This document shows, in pieces, positions 7,935 to 15,912 of a stretch of 64,000 nucleotides of DNA (positions are counted from its first letter, which is position 1; each line of letters begins with the position of its first letter). The stretch spans positions 1-64,000 of the forward strand of contig NZ_JAIVEM010000097.1 in the NCBI RefSeq assembly GCF_020404765.1, given 5' to 3'. Both the position numbers and the translations under genes were made by a program. The notes below the pieces were generated by a model, which was given only the letters and a program-made list of their open reading frames with translations, was not told where the DNA came from and searched no databases. This DNA comes from Paenibacillus sp. BJ-4 (lineage in GTDB: Bacteria > Bacillota > Bacilli > Paenibacillales > Paenibacillaceae).

Positions 7935-8562
7935 CGTACTGCTGGTAGACGACCATGAAATGGTGAGGATTGGTCTTGCGGCGGTGCTGGGTACGGAAGA
8001 AGGCATAGAAGTGGTTGGCGAGGCTGGGAGCGGGGAAGAAGGCATACGGTTGGCTTCGGAATACAAGCCGAATGTGATTTTAATGGATTTGGTGATGGAT
8101 GGCATGGATGGCATCGAAACGACACGCCAGGTGACGCGTTTGCTTCCAGAGACGAAGGTTATTGTGCTGACGAGTTATCTGGACGATGAAAAAATGTATC
8201 CCGTTATTGAAGCGGGGGCATTCAGCTATCTGCTCAAAACGTCTCGTGCATCCGAGATAGCGGATGCAATCCGTGCAGCTGCACGCGGGCAGTCTGTGTT
8301 GGAGTCGCAGGTGGCCTCCAAGATGATGAATCGATTCCGCCAGCCACAGGCTGAGGCACCCGCGCATGCGGAACTGACAGATCGTGAAATGGAGGTACTC
8401 CGCTTGTTGGCACAAGGGAAATCCAATCAGGATATCGCAGATGAGCTGATCATCGGGATTAAAACGGTGAAATTCCATGTCACGAACCTTCTTGCCAAAT
8501 TAGGCGTGGAGGACCGCACACAGGCGGCAATCTATGCCTACAAAAACGGATTAGCAGAGTAG
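7912..8562 (+). CDS. liaR: LiaR response regulator (NarL/LuxR type)
   Basis: About 216 residues. The receiver domain has VDDHEMVR, the phosphorylatable Asp59 in ILMDLVMDGMDG, a conserved T/S (VLTSY) and lysine (LLKTS). The C-terminal LuxR helix-turn-helix is LTDREMEVLRLLAQGKSNQD...TVKFHVTNLLAKLG. The ATG at 7912 has AAGGA nine bases upstream; ATG 7906 is an alternative. It probably activates its own operon from the inverted repeat near 3674. A strong terminator follows. Confidence 0.93.
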   Translation: METELPISVLLVDDHEMVRIGLAAVLGTEEGIEVVGEAGSGEEGIRLASEYKPNVILMDLVMDGMDGIETTRQVTRLLPETKVIVLTSYLDDEKMYPVIEAGAFSYLLKTSRASEIADAIRAAARGQSVLESQVASKMMNRFRQPQAEAPAHAELTDREMEVLRLLAQGKSNQDIADELIIGIKTVKFHVTNLLAKLGVEDRTQAAIYAYKNGLAE

Positions 8563-8586
8563 AATGTAGAATAAACGAAGACAAAG

Positions 8587-8620
8587 AACCGGAGGGCAAG
8601 ATGAGTCCTCCGGTTTTTAT
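8587..8620 (+). terminator. Terminator of the lia operon
   Basis: AACCGGAGG pairs with CCTCCGGTT around an 11-base loop and is followed by TTTTTAT. The next gene is convergent. Confidence 0.9.
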
Positions 8621-8639
8621 TTGTTCTATGCACTAATGC

Positions 8640-9113
8640 TTAGATAAGTAGGAATAAAAAGGCGATTAAAGCCAAATCAAGTGCAAGCCCTGCCCCGTAG
8701 CCATATCCGCCGTATCTGCCGTACCCGCCGCTATAGCCTGATCCACCATTTCCATATCCACCGTAGCCACTCCCAGGCAGTCCCCCCACGTTATAAGGGT
8801 AGGCTGGAGTTAGCGGTTGATCGGGCGGTTTAATTAAGGAATTTAGTTTGGCAGAGGAATTTGCTTTGGTTTTTGAATTTCTTTTTTTCTTCTTAGAGGA
8901 TGCCCTCTTGGCTTGTTGTTCCCGCTTATTACTATAGCTTCCGGCATAAAGACTGCCGGGTGAGAAGGAAGGATATCCGTTCAACATTAACTTGCCTTTG
9001 CTGCACCCGCTTAAGATGCCGACGTGTCGTGTTCCATCATTCATAACCGCACACACCAGCCGTCCGCTATGAGGTGCCACGCTGGCTTCATTTACAGGAT
9101 AGATGGGATACAT
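8640..9113 (-). CDS. Hypothetical protein: small beta domain, basic linker, Gly/Tyr tail with hydrophobic end
   Basis: 157 residues. The ATG at 9113 is chosen because GAGGTG lies six bases upstream. Residues 1-60 (HSGRLVCAVMNDGTRHVGIL... then KGKLMLNG) look like a small Sm/KOW-type beta barrel. Then comes a Lys/Ser-rich basic linker (KRASSKKKKRNSKTK), a Pro/Gly/Tyr-rich stretch (GYGGYGNGGSGYSGGYG), and a C-terminal hydrophobic segment ALDLALIAFLFLLI. That tail resembles the YjcZ-type small sporulation proteins. Function unknown; a spore-surface or spore-membrane protein is a guess. Confidence 0.7.
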   Translation of the reverse strand: MYPIYPVNEASVAPHSGRLVCAVMNDGTRHVGILSGCSKGKLMLNGYPSFSPGSLYAGSYSNKREQQAKRASSKKKKRNSKTKANSSAKLNSLIKPPDQPLTPAYPYNVGGLPGSGYGGYGNGGSGYSGGYGRYGGYGYGAGLALDLALIAFLFLLI

Positions 9114-9357
9114 GATTTCACCTCTTTTGGGATAAGATGCGTTGTGATCATAGTTTATTCTCACGGGGCCTACGATGTATGGTCGAACACCCATTAGGCA
9201 GATGAATATTTTAAAAAGGTATTGATGTATTTTGGTGCGTATAGAACCTCCGGTAATGGGAATGATATTGATAGATTAATAGATTTCAAGCCAGCCGAAA
9301 AAGGACATACCCAGAGCGTATTTGGGAACGGATGGTTATGAACCGGGAGGAACGACA

Positions 9358-10122
9358 ATGCTAAAAGCAGAGATGATTAAAAAAGGAATGATTGCTATCG
9401 TAGTCTTGGGAGCGGTGTTGGTACTGGCTGGCTGGCGTTATGGAGCGCTTCAGACGACCCGATATGATTCCCGTGAGGCAGAAGAAGCATTGCGATCATT
9501 ATTAATCGTCTCAGATCAGGCCCCCGGTAAGCTGGATAAGCTGGTTGTGAAATGGCAAGGGGATTGGACTGCTAACGGTGAAAATCCAGAGGTTATAGCG
9601 GCACAGATAGCCGATCAATTGAATATGCCTGCCGTAAACAGGCTTGTAGAAAATGGGCACACGGTATATCGTTCTGTTCGTGACAGTGAGAACCTTGATA
9701 TGCGTTTAAACATGATGGAACGGCAGCCTGAGCAATGGTATGTGGTCGTTCAACTGGATAGCAGCGATGCAGGACGTGAGCAGCTGATCCGTCTTCATAA
9801 GCTCTGCGCTGGGCTACTAAAGTCTGTGGGAGTACAAGCGCAGTGGAACACAGCCGTTCAGCATTCACTGCATTCAGAGAAATCCGTAAATCAGCTGATG
9901 AAGCTAACTGAGGAGGGCTTAGCAACCAACCTGCCCATGCAGGCCAAAGAAAGATACACAGATGCAACTACTGTGGCTGTATCCTATGAAGCTCCGGAGC
10001 TGCCGTTAAGCATTCAAAGTGGTGAACATCAGGTCCATATGCAGATGGCGGTGCATGAAGATGGGGAAAAGCAGGATACACGTCTTACACTTGGGTTTCC
10101 GCTCATTACGATAGAATACTGA
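9358..10122 (+). CDS. YwmB-like TATA-box-binding-fold protein
   Basis: 254 residues from ATG 9358, with GGGAGG seven bases upstream. One N-terminal membrane anchor (IAIVVLGAVLVLAGW) is followed by an extracytoplasmic domain with the pattern of the YwmB family (DUF1779), a duplicated TBP-like alpha/beta fold. Strands such as QPEQWYVVVQLD and TRLTLGFPLITIEY end the domain. In Bacillus, ywmB lies near cell-wall genes; its function is not established. Family assignment is moderately sure. Confidence 0.65.
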   Translation: MLKAEMIKKGMIAIVVLGAVLVLAGWRYGALQTTRYDSREAEEALRSLLIVSDQAPGKLDKLVVKWQGDWTANGENPEVIAAQIADQLNMPAVNRLVENGHTVYRSVRDSENLDMRLNMMERQPEQWYVVVQLDSSDAGREQLIRLHKLCAGLLKSVGVQAQWNTAVQHSLHSEKSVNQLMKLTEEGLATNLPMQAKERYTDATTVAVSYEAPELPLSIQSGEHQVHMQMAVHEDGEKQDTRLTLGFPLITIEY

Positions 10123-10307
10123 CTTATAAGGTAAATTTATGATTGATCGGATAGCTTATCCATGCCGGATATGTTAAAATGTCATCAAATCTTTAGTTCC
10201 ATGTATTTCGAAAATCAAGTATGCTTGTTTAAATATACACAATACTACATGCGGATTTCGAGGATTGTGGATTGCGGAATCTTGACATGGGAAGAATGAG
10301 GTACTTC

Positions 10308-11864
10308 ATGGCTGACATACCTGTTAAAGAATCTGTTGTGACGCAAGGTGCAGTTTTGTTTATTTTTGGTGCTACTGGCGATTTGGCTCGCCGCAAGCTA
10401 TTTCCTGCGATTTACAGTTTGTACCGTGAAGGGAAGCTCGCTGAAGATTTCGCCGTTATTGGTGTAGCAAGACGCCCTCGCACAGAGGAAGAATTCCGTA
10501 ATGACTTGTACGCTTCCATACAAGAGTTTAGTCGCTACAAGGCAGAAAATGATCAAGAATGGCAGGCGTTTGCCGAGCATTTTGAATATAAATCGCTGGA
10601 TATCAACAATGTTGAGGGCTTCCATGAGCTGAGACGGCAGACGGAGTCTATCGAGAACAAGTTTAACATTCCGGGGAATCGGTTGTTTTATTTGGCCTTG
10701 GCTCCTGAGCTATTCGGAAGTGTGTCGAAAAGCCTGAAAGAAGGCGGTATGATGGATGGAAAAGGCTGGAATCGTCTGGTTATTGAGAAGCCGTTTGGTT
10801 ACAACCTCGAATCTGCCCAAGAGTTGAACGTTGAAATACGTGAAGTATTTGCCGAAGAAGAGATTTATCGGATTGACCACTATCTTGGTAAGGAAATGGT
10901 ACAAAATATTGAGGTTATCCGCTTCGCAAACGCCTTCTTTGAACCATTGTGGAATAATAAGCATATTGCCAATGTGCAAATTACACTTAGTGAAACAGTA
11001 GGCGTGGAGGAACGCGGAGGGTATTACGATCATTCTGGTGCCTTGCGCGATATGGGACAGAACCATATGCTGCAAATGCTGACGATGATAGCGATGGAAC
11101 CGCCTAGTCGTTTGTTGCCTGAGGATATCCGTGATGAAAAGGTAAAAGTGCTGCGTTCGCTGCGTCCTTTTGAATCGACTGAGGATGTGCAAACCAATGT
11201 GGTACGTGGTCAATACACTGAAGGAAGCTATCGCGGCCAACAGCTGCCCGGATATCGTCAAGAGGATAAGGTTGATCCACAGTCGAACACAGAGACTTAT
11301 TTTGCTTCACGCGTGTTTGTAGATAATTTCCGTTGGGCGGGCGTACCGTTCTACATTCGCACGGGCAAACGTCTCCCGGTCAAAACAACGGAGATCGTTG
11401 TGGAATTTAAGAGTATGCCGACAAATGTGTATCTCGGTCAAAAGCATACGCTTGAGCCGAACTTGCTCGTCATTCGGGTCAATCCAATGGAGGGCATTTA
11501 CATTAAAATCAATGCCAAGAAGCCTGGCTCCGAATCAGATATTGAGCCGCTGGCTATGGACTTTTGCCAAAGCTGCATGGTGGGCATCAACTCACCGGAG
11601 GCTTACGAACGGTTGCTGATGGATGCGATTGAGGGTGACTCGACGTACTTCACACGTTGGGATGAGGTTGCCACGGCTTGGGGATTCGTCGACCGAATCG
11701 CCAAGGCATGGCAGCAAACCCCGGATACGCTGGAAACCTATGCTGCCGGCTCATGGGGACCGGAAGGTGCTCACAAGCTATTGGAGCAGGATGGCTTCAA
11801 GTGGTGGCCGGTTAGCGGTCAGGATGAAGATAATGTCATCTGGCGGGTAGGCGGCGCTCAGTAA
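10308..11864 (+). CDS. zwf: Glucose-6-phosphate 1-dehydrogenase
   Basis: About 518 residues. It oxidises glucose 6-phosphate to 6-phosphogluconolactone with NADP+, the entry step of the oxidative pentose phosphate pathway. Features seen: N-terminal Rossmann motif FGATGDLARRKLFPA (about residues 20-34), the substrate and catalytic signature RIDHYLGKE, and the conserved region around YYDHSGALRDMGQNH. The ATG at 10308 has AATGAGG just upstream, preferred to ATG 10287, ATG 10296 and TTG 10272. It is monocistronic, closed by a hairpin. Confidence 0.96.
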   Translation: MADIPVKESVVTQGAVLFIFGATGDLARRKLFPAIYSLYREGKLAEDFAVIGVARRPRTEEEFRNDLYASIQEFSRYKAENDQEWQAFAEHFEYKSLDINNVEGFHELRRQTESIENKFNIPGNRLFYLALAPELFGSVSKSLKEGGMMDGKGWNRLVIEKPFGYNLESAQELNVEIREVFAEEEIYRIDHYLGKEMVQNIEVIRFANAFFEPLWNNKHIANVQITLSETVGVEERGGYYDHSGALRDMGQNHMLQMLTMIAMEPPSRLLPEDIRDEKVKVLRSLRPFESTEDVQTNVVRGQYTEGSYRGQQLPGYRQEDKVDPQSNTETYFASRVFVDNFRWAGVPFYIRTGKRLPVKTTEIVVEFKSMPTNVYLGQKHTLEPNLLVIRVNPMEGIYIKINAKKPGSESDIEPLAMDFCQSCMVGINSPEAYERLLMDAIEGDSTYFTRWDEVATAWGFVDRIAKAWQQTPDTLETYAAGSWGPEGAHKLLEQDGFKWWPVSGQDEDNVIWRVGGAQ

Positions 11865-11877
11865 TCCCGATTTGTCC

Positions 11878-11919
11878 AGCATCCCCCTATGTCCTGTTCA
11901 GGATGTAAGGGGATGCTTT
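11878..11919 (+). terminator. Terminator after zwf
   Basis: AGCATCCCC pairs with GGGGATGCT across a loop with internal pairing (GTCCTG/CAGGAT), followed by a short T tract. Confidence 0.8.
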
Positions 11920-11931
11920 GCGTTCGGAGTA

Positions 11932-11940
11932 TGCTATAAT
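11932..11940 (+). promoter_or_regulatory. Extended -10 promoter for the prfC leader
   Basis: TGCTATAAT is a perfect extended -10 element (TGn-TATAAT); no good -35 is seen. A start near 11947 gives a leader of about 225 bases before prfC. Confidence 0.6.
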
Positions 11941-11946
11941 AGCTTA

Positions 11947-12120
11947 GTCTCAGGTTTTCAGTTTGCAACTGATTATAAGTTAAAGGCAGGCTAAAACATG
12001 TAAATAAGATCGTATTTATAATGAATATGGTGACGGAGTACGCCGAGTACTGGAGCTAACGGCAATGAGTTGTTAGCACCGATGAACTTATGAAAATAGG
12101 CGTGCATCATGGCCTTTTTA
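11947..12120 (+). other. Structured 5' leader of prfC (riboswitch-like or attenuator candidate)
   Basis: A three-way junction can be drawn. GGT (12029-12031) pairs with ACC (12078-12080). Hairpin AGTAC-GCCGA-GTACT spans 12037-12051. Hairpin GCTAAC...GTTAGC spans 12055-12077 with an 11-base loop beginning GGC. The two loops hold complementary GCC and GGC, so a loop-loop contact is possible. Downstream, AGGC (12098-12101) pairs with GCCT (12112-12115), followed by TTTTTAT, a weak terminator. I do not recognise a named riboswitch class. Confidence 0.45.
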
Positions 12121-12173
12121 TGAATAGCTTGAGCAAGGAATGCAATGGATTTGATCATGAAGGGATATGTGAA

Positions 12174-13754
12174 ATGAGTAAAACGACAGATATACTTCAA
12201 CAGGAAGTTGACAAACGGCGCACGTTTGCAATTATTTCTCACCCGGATGCAGGGAAAACGACATTAACGGAAAAGCTGCTGCTGTTCGGGGGCGCCATTC
12301 GTCTTGCGGGTACAGTTAAAGCGCGTAAAGCAAGCAAGCATGCGACGAGTGACTGGATGGAAATTGAAAAGCAGCGGGGGATTTCGGTTACATCCTCCGT
12401 TATGCAATTTGATTATATGGGACATCGTATTAATATTCTGGATACCCCGGGTCACCAGGATTTCAGTGAAGACACGTATCGCACGTTGACAGCCGCAGAT
12501 AGTGCGGTCATGCTGATTGACGTGGCGAAAGGTGTGGAAGCGCAAACGATCAAGCTGTTTCAAGTTTGTGCGAAGCGTGGAATACCGATTTTCACATTTA
12601 TTAACAAGCTGGACCGTGAGGGACGCAGCCCCTTTGATCTGATGGAAGAACTGGAGCAGGTGCTTGGTATCCGTTCGGTTCCTATGAACTGGCCGATTGG
12701 TACAGGACGGGATCTGTGCGGTGTCTATGACCGTGTCAAGAATCAGGTCGAACTGTTTCAGGGAGATGATCATTCCACGATTAAAGTACAAAAAGTGGAG
12801 GATTACAATGATTCGATCATTCGCGAGATGGCGGGTGAATATCTGCATGACCAATTGTGTCAGGATCTGGAGCTGCTTGATGTAGCGGGTGATCCATTTG
12901 ACATGGAGAAAGTACAGCGCGGAGAATTAACACCTGTATTCTTCGGTAGTGCGATCAATAATTTTGGTGTGCAAACGTTCCTGGAAAACTTCCTCCAGCT
13001 TGCTCCCAAACCGGAGCCTCGTCGCAGCACAGCGGGGGAAATCGAGCCAACAAACGAGAAATTTACCGGCTATGTATTTAAAATTCAAGCTAACATGAAC
13101 CCGGCTCACCGTGACCGTATCGCATTTTTGCGCATCGTGTCCGGTAAGTTCCAACGTGGGATGAGTGTAAAGCATGTACGTATGGGCAAAGAGATTAAGC
13201 TGTCCCAGCCGCAGCAGTTTCTGGCACAGGATCGTGATATTGTCGAGGAGGCTTTCCCAGGCGATATTATTGGATTGTTTGATCCGGGTATTTTCCGTAT
13301 TGGTGATTCACTCAGTCAAGGCAGCGAGGTCGTATTTGATGAATTGCCGACCTTCTCGCCTGAAATCTTCGCCAAGGTTACCGTGAAAAATGCCTTAAAG
13401 CACAAGCAGTATCAGAAGGGGATTGATCAGCTTACCGAGGAAGGCACGATCCAGGTGTTCCGCACGGTAAGCTTCGACGATACGCTATTGGGTGTTGTAG
13501 GCCAACTGCAATTTGAAGTATTTGAATACCGCATGAAGGGCGAATACGGAGTAGACGTACAGCTCCAGCGTATGCCGTTCCAATTTGCACGCTGGATCGT
13601 GGATGAACAGATTGATCCGAGCAAGTTTCGTATTAACTCTACGCTGGTAAAAGATAAAAAAGGGAATTATGTCGCCTTGTTCGAAAACGAGTATGCCATG
13701 CGTACGGCTATAGAGAAGAATCCGACAGCCAAGTTTTTGGAGATGGCTCCATAA
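12174..13754 (+). CDS. prfC: Peptide chain release factor 3
   Basis: 526 residues. It is the GTPase that recycles release factors RF1/RF2 from the ribosome after peptide release. G1 motif SHPDAGKTTLTEK (residues 22-34), switch II DTPGHQDFSEDTYR and G4 NKLDREGR are intact, followed by domain II and the RF3 C-terminal region (FEVFEYRMKGEYGVDV). The ATG at 12174 is preceded by AAGGGA; an in-frame ATG at 12090 lies inside the leader RNA and lacks an RBS. Expression may be controlled by the leader. Confidence 0.95.
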   Translation: MSKTTDILQQEVDKRRTFAIISHPDAGKTTLTEKLLLFGGAIRLAGTVKARKASKHATSDWMEIEKQRGISVTSSVMQFDYMGHRINILDTPGHQDFSEDTYRTLTAADSAVMLIDVAKGVEAQTIKLFQVCAKRGIPIFTFINKLDREGRSPFDLMEELEQVLGIRSVPMNWPIGTGRDLCGVYDRVKNQVELFQGDDHSTIKVQKVEDYNDSIIREMAGEYLHDQLCQDLELLDVAGDPFDMEKVQRGELTPVFFGSAINNFGVQTFLENFLQLAPKPEPRRSTAGEIEPTNEKFTGYVFKIQANMNPAHRDRIAFLRIVSGKFQRGMSVKHVRMGKEIKLSQPQQFLAQDRDIVEEAFPGDIIGLFDPGIFRIGDSLSQGSEVVFDELPTFSPEIFAKVTVKNALKHKQYQKGIDQLTEEGTIQVFRTVSFDDTLLGVVGQLQFEVFEYRMKGEYGVDVQLQRMPFQFARWIVDEQIDPSKFRINSTLVKDKKGNYVALFENEYAMRTAIEKNPTAKFLEMAP

Positions 13755-13800
13755 AGGCTTAATCGGCATTTCAAACTGAGCTTAGCTTGATCTATACAAC

Positions 13801-13844
13801 GAATAGTCCACTCGAGGTTACGGCGAGTGGACTATTCTCATTTT
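13801..13844 (+). terminator. Terminator after prfC
   Basis: A 14-base perfect stem, GAATAGTCCACTCG with CGAGTGGACTATTC, followed by TCATTTT. It lies between convergent prfC and sspI and could serve both directions. Confidence 0.85.
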
Positions 13845-13908
13845 CAAATACGAGCAGAATAATAAGCACGGCTGATTATAAACAGGAACTTGAATTGACA
13901 GGCAGGAG

Positions 13909-14142
13909 CTATGTCAGTGGAACGGGTTTGATTTTATCAATTTGTTCATGTGCCAAATGGACGAATTCCTGCTGTTGGCTTGGGCTCATATGCTTCCAGG
14001 CAACCTCAAGAATGACACCCAATCCGGGCAAAGCGGCCTCTGGTCCATCCACTGACCCCATAATCATATCTGTAAGATCAGCTTCTGATTTGCCGTGAAC
14101 TTTGTGAACAATCGCTTGTCGTAAATCCAGTGTAATGGGCAT
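13909..14142 (-). CDS. sspI: Small acid-soluble spore protein SspI
   Basis: 77 residues from ATG 14142 (GGGGAGG eight bases upstream). It matches SspI by the conserved LPGLGVILEVAWKH core and the surrounding DLRQAIVHKVHGKSE and HLAHEQIDKIKP segments. It is a minor SASP of the dormant spore, probably expressed in the forespore. The adjacency of sspI to a TrmH/SpoU methyltransferase gene is also found in Bacillus, which supports the call. Confidence 0.9.
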   Translation of the reverse strand: MPITLDLRQAIVHKVHGKSEADLTDMIMGSVDGPEAALPGLGVILEVAWKHMSPSQQQEFVHLAHEQIDKIKPVPLT

Positions 14143-14306
14143 GTGTACCTCCCCGTATGTTGTAGTAGTTATCAGGTGTATTATGGCTGGTGCTACTGTT
14201 GGGTATACATAAAGAAGCATTTGGCATAAGAATGTAAAAATTTATGTTTGTAGCGTGTTATGCTATACTATGACGGACAGAATGGTGATCGGGAGGTAAA
14301 GAAGGA

Positions 14307-14969
14307 ATGGCAAAAAAACAGTATGCGGTCATTGGTATGGGACGTTTTGGTTCCAGTATTGCCACCGCACTGAGTGAGATGAGTTTTGATGTGCTGGCTA
14401 TTGACTCGGACGAGCAGCGTACACAGGAGATGTCAAATATTGTGACGCATGCCGTATCTGCCGATTCGACGGATGAGGAGGCGCTGCGAGCGCTGGGTAT
14501 TCGTAATTTTGACGTGGTCGTAGTCGCGATTGGCGAAGATATACAAGCCAGTATTCTGACGACATTGATCCTTAAGGATATGGGTGTACCGACTCTAGTG
14601 GTCAAAGCACAAAACGAACTGCACGGGAAGGTACTGCACAAAATTGGTGCAGATAAGGTCGTTTACCCTGAAAGGGATATGGGGCTGCGGGTAGCCCATC
14701 ATTTAACATCTCCCAACATTTTGGATTATATCGAGCTGTCCAAGGACTACAGTATTTTAGAGATGAAAGCAGCTGATTCCATGATTGGAAAAAATCTCAA
14801 GGAGCTCGATATACGAGCACGCTTCGGCTGCAATGTAATGGCGATTCGTAGAAATCAGGAAATGAACATCTCGCCTTATGCGGAAGATCGGCTGGAATCG
14901 GGGGATGTGCTGATTATTGTGGGTCATAAAGATGATCTGACCAAGCTGGAGCTGGCTTTTGCTGCATAG
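14307..14969 (+). CDS. KtrA/KtrC-type potassium channel gating subunit (TrkA family)
   Basis: 220 residues. An N-terminal RCK_N Rossmann domain (YAVIGMGRFGSSIATAL, acidic ribose-binding residue in LAIDSDEQR) binds nucleotide, and a C-terminal RCK_C domain covers about residues 135-220. The segment SILTTLILKDMGV is characteristic of KtrA/KtrC. These cytoplasmic subunits regulate Ktr K+ uptake by binding ATP/ADP and cyclic di-AMP. No membrane subunit (KtrB/KtrD) is nearby, as is usual for ktrC. RBS GGGAGG lies ten bases before ATG. Confidence 0.9.
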   Translation: MAKKQYAVIGMGRFGSSIATALSEMSFDVLAIDSDEQRTQEMSNIVTHAVSADSTDEEALRALGIRNFDVVVVAIGEDIQASILTTLILKDMGVPTLVVKAQNELHGKVLHKIGADKVVYPERDMGLRVAHHLTSPNILDYIELSKDYSILEMKAADSMIGKNLKELDIRARFGCNVMAIRRNQEMNISPYAEDRLESGDVLIIVGHKDDLTKLELAFAA

Positions 14970-15033
14970 GAGAGGCTGGTATTTATGTATAAGTGAAGCC
15001 TCATTTATTTTTGAAGAAATGGACGGATAACGT

Positions 15034-15828
15034 ATGGAAATTATCTCACCGAACAATGCACGTGTAAAAGAGTGGGCGCAGCTGCTGGAAAAAAAGCATC
15101 GCACACGGCAGCATAAATATATTGTCGAGGGTATTCATCTGGTGCAGGAAGCGCTGCGCTCGAACGCGGCTGTTGAAAGCATCGCTTACGATCTGGACAA
15201 GGGCATTCCCGCTGAGCTGAATGGCCTGGACCAAGCCGACCAGCCGGTGGAATGGATTCCTGTGTCGGCGGCGGTCATTGCCAAATGCACCGACACGAAG
15301 ACGCCACAGTCCGTCTTCGCCATCGTGCGTAAGGAGGAGCGCAGCGCATTCGCGGCATTGCTGGAGCAGCCGGATGCGCTGGTGATGGTGCTGGACGGGG
15401 TGCAGGACCCCGGCAATGTAGGCACCATCATCCGCAGTGCGGACGCCGCCGGAGCTGCTGGCGTTATACTGGGTCACGGCTGCGCTGACCTGTACAACCC
15501 CAAAACGATCCGCTCCACCATGGGATCGTTGTTTCATCTGCCGGTGATAGAGGGCAGCCTGGAGGAGCTTTTACCGCAGGCTCAAAGCAAGGGAGCCCGC
15601 TTGATCAGCACCTCGCTGGACGCGAGCCTGTCTTGCTATGCCGTGGATTTGCGTGTATCCACCTGGCTCGTGATTGGCAACGAGGGCCAAGGTATTTCCG
15701 ATGCCACCGCACGCATGGTCAATGAATCGGTATTCATCCCGATGCAGGGGCAAGCAGAATCGCTAAATGCAGCGATGGCCTCTACGGTGCTGCTATTTGA
15801 GGCGATGAGGCAGCGGAGCCATAGCTAA
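15034..15828 (+). CDS. TrmH/SpoU family RNA 2'-O-methyltransferase
   Basis: 264 residues. The N-terminal substrate-binding domain is followed by a SPOUT domain with all three motifs: motif 1 VQDPGNVGTIIRSADAAG, motif 2 WLVIGNEGQGIS and motif 3 IPMQGQAESLNAAMA, which form the trefoil-knot SAM site. It methylates a ribose 2'-OH in rRNA or tRNA; the target is unknown. It corresponds to B. subtilis ysgA, next to sspI. In Bacillales pheS often follows; here a decayed region does. Confidence 0.9.
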   Translation: MEIISPNNARVKEWAQLLEKKHRTRQHKYIVEGIHLVQEALRSNAAVESIAYDLDKGIPAELNGLDQADQPVEWIPVSAAVIAKCTDTKTPQSVFAIVRKEERSAFAALLEQPDALVMVLDGVQDPGNVGTIIRSADAAGAAGVILGHGCADLYNPKTIRSTMGSLFHLPVIEGSLEELLPQAQSKGARLISTSLDASLSCYAVDLRVSTWLVIGNEGQGISDATARMVNESVFIPMQGQAESLNAAMASTVLLFEAMRQRSHS

Positions 15829-15846
15829 ATGCACATAAGATGTGGG

Positions 15847-15912
15847 TTATATCATCAATTGAGACTAATTATATGATCAAATGAGACTGTTTATATCATC
15901 TAAATGAGACAG
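15847..15912 (+). repeat. Three 22-bp direct repeats
   Basis: Tandem copies start at 15847, 15869 and 15891. Each reads TTATATnATC followed by A/T-rich bases and TGAGAC. A fourth partial unit (AAGTGAGACTAAC) lies near 15960. Spaced TGAGAC repeats of this style resemble the multiple transposase-binding repeats at the ends of IS21-type elements (inference). No transposase gene is present, so this would be an orphan end. Confidence 0.65.

Noticed and set aside
10710..11261. 183-codon frame opposite zwf.
   Set aside because: His/Leu-rich antisense translation of a conserved enzyme; no start signal.
11947..12120. Purine or fluoride riboswitch before prfC.
   Set aside because: The three-way junction and kissing loops are superficially purine-like, but the conserved junction bases of known classes are absent.
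12090..12173. N-terminal extension of prfC from ATG 12090.
   Set aside because: It lies within the structured leader and has no RBS; the 12174 start gives the normal RF3 N-terminus.
15847..15912. CRISPR-like array.
   Set aside because: Repeats are directly abutting with no unique spacers, only three copies, and no cas genes.
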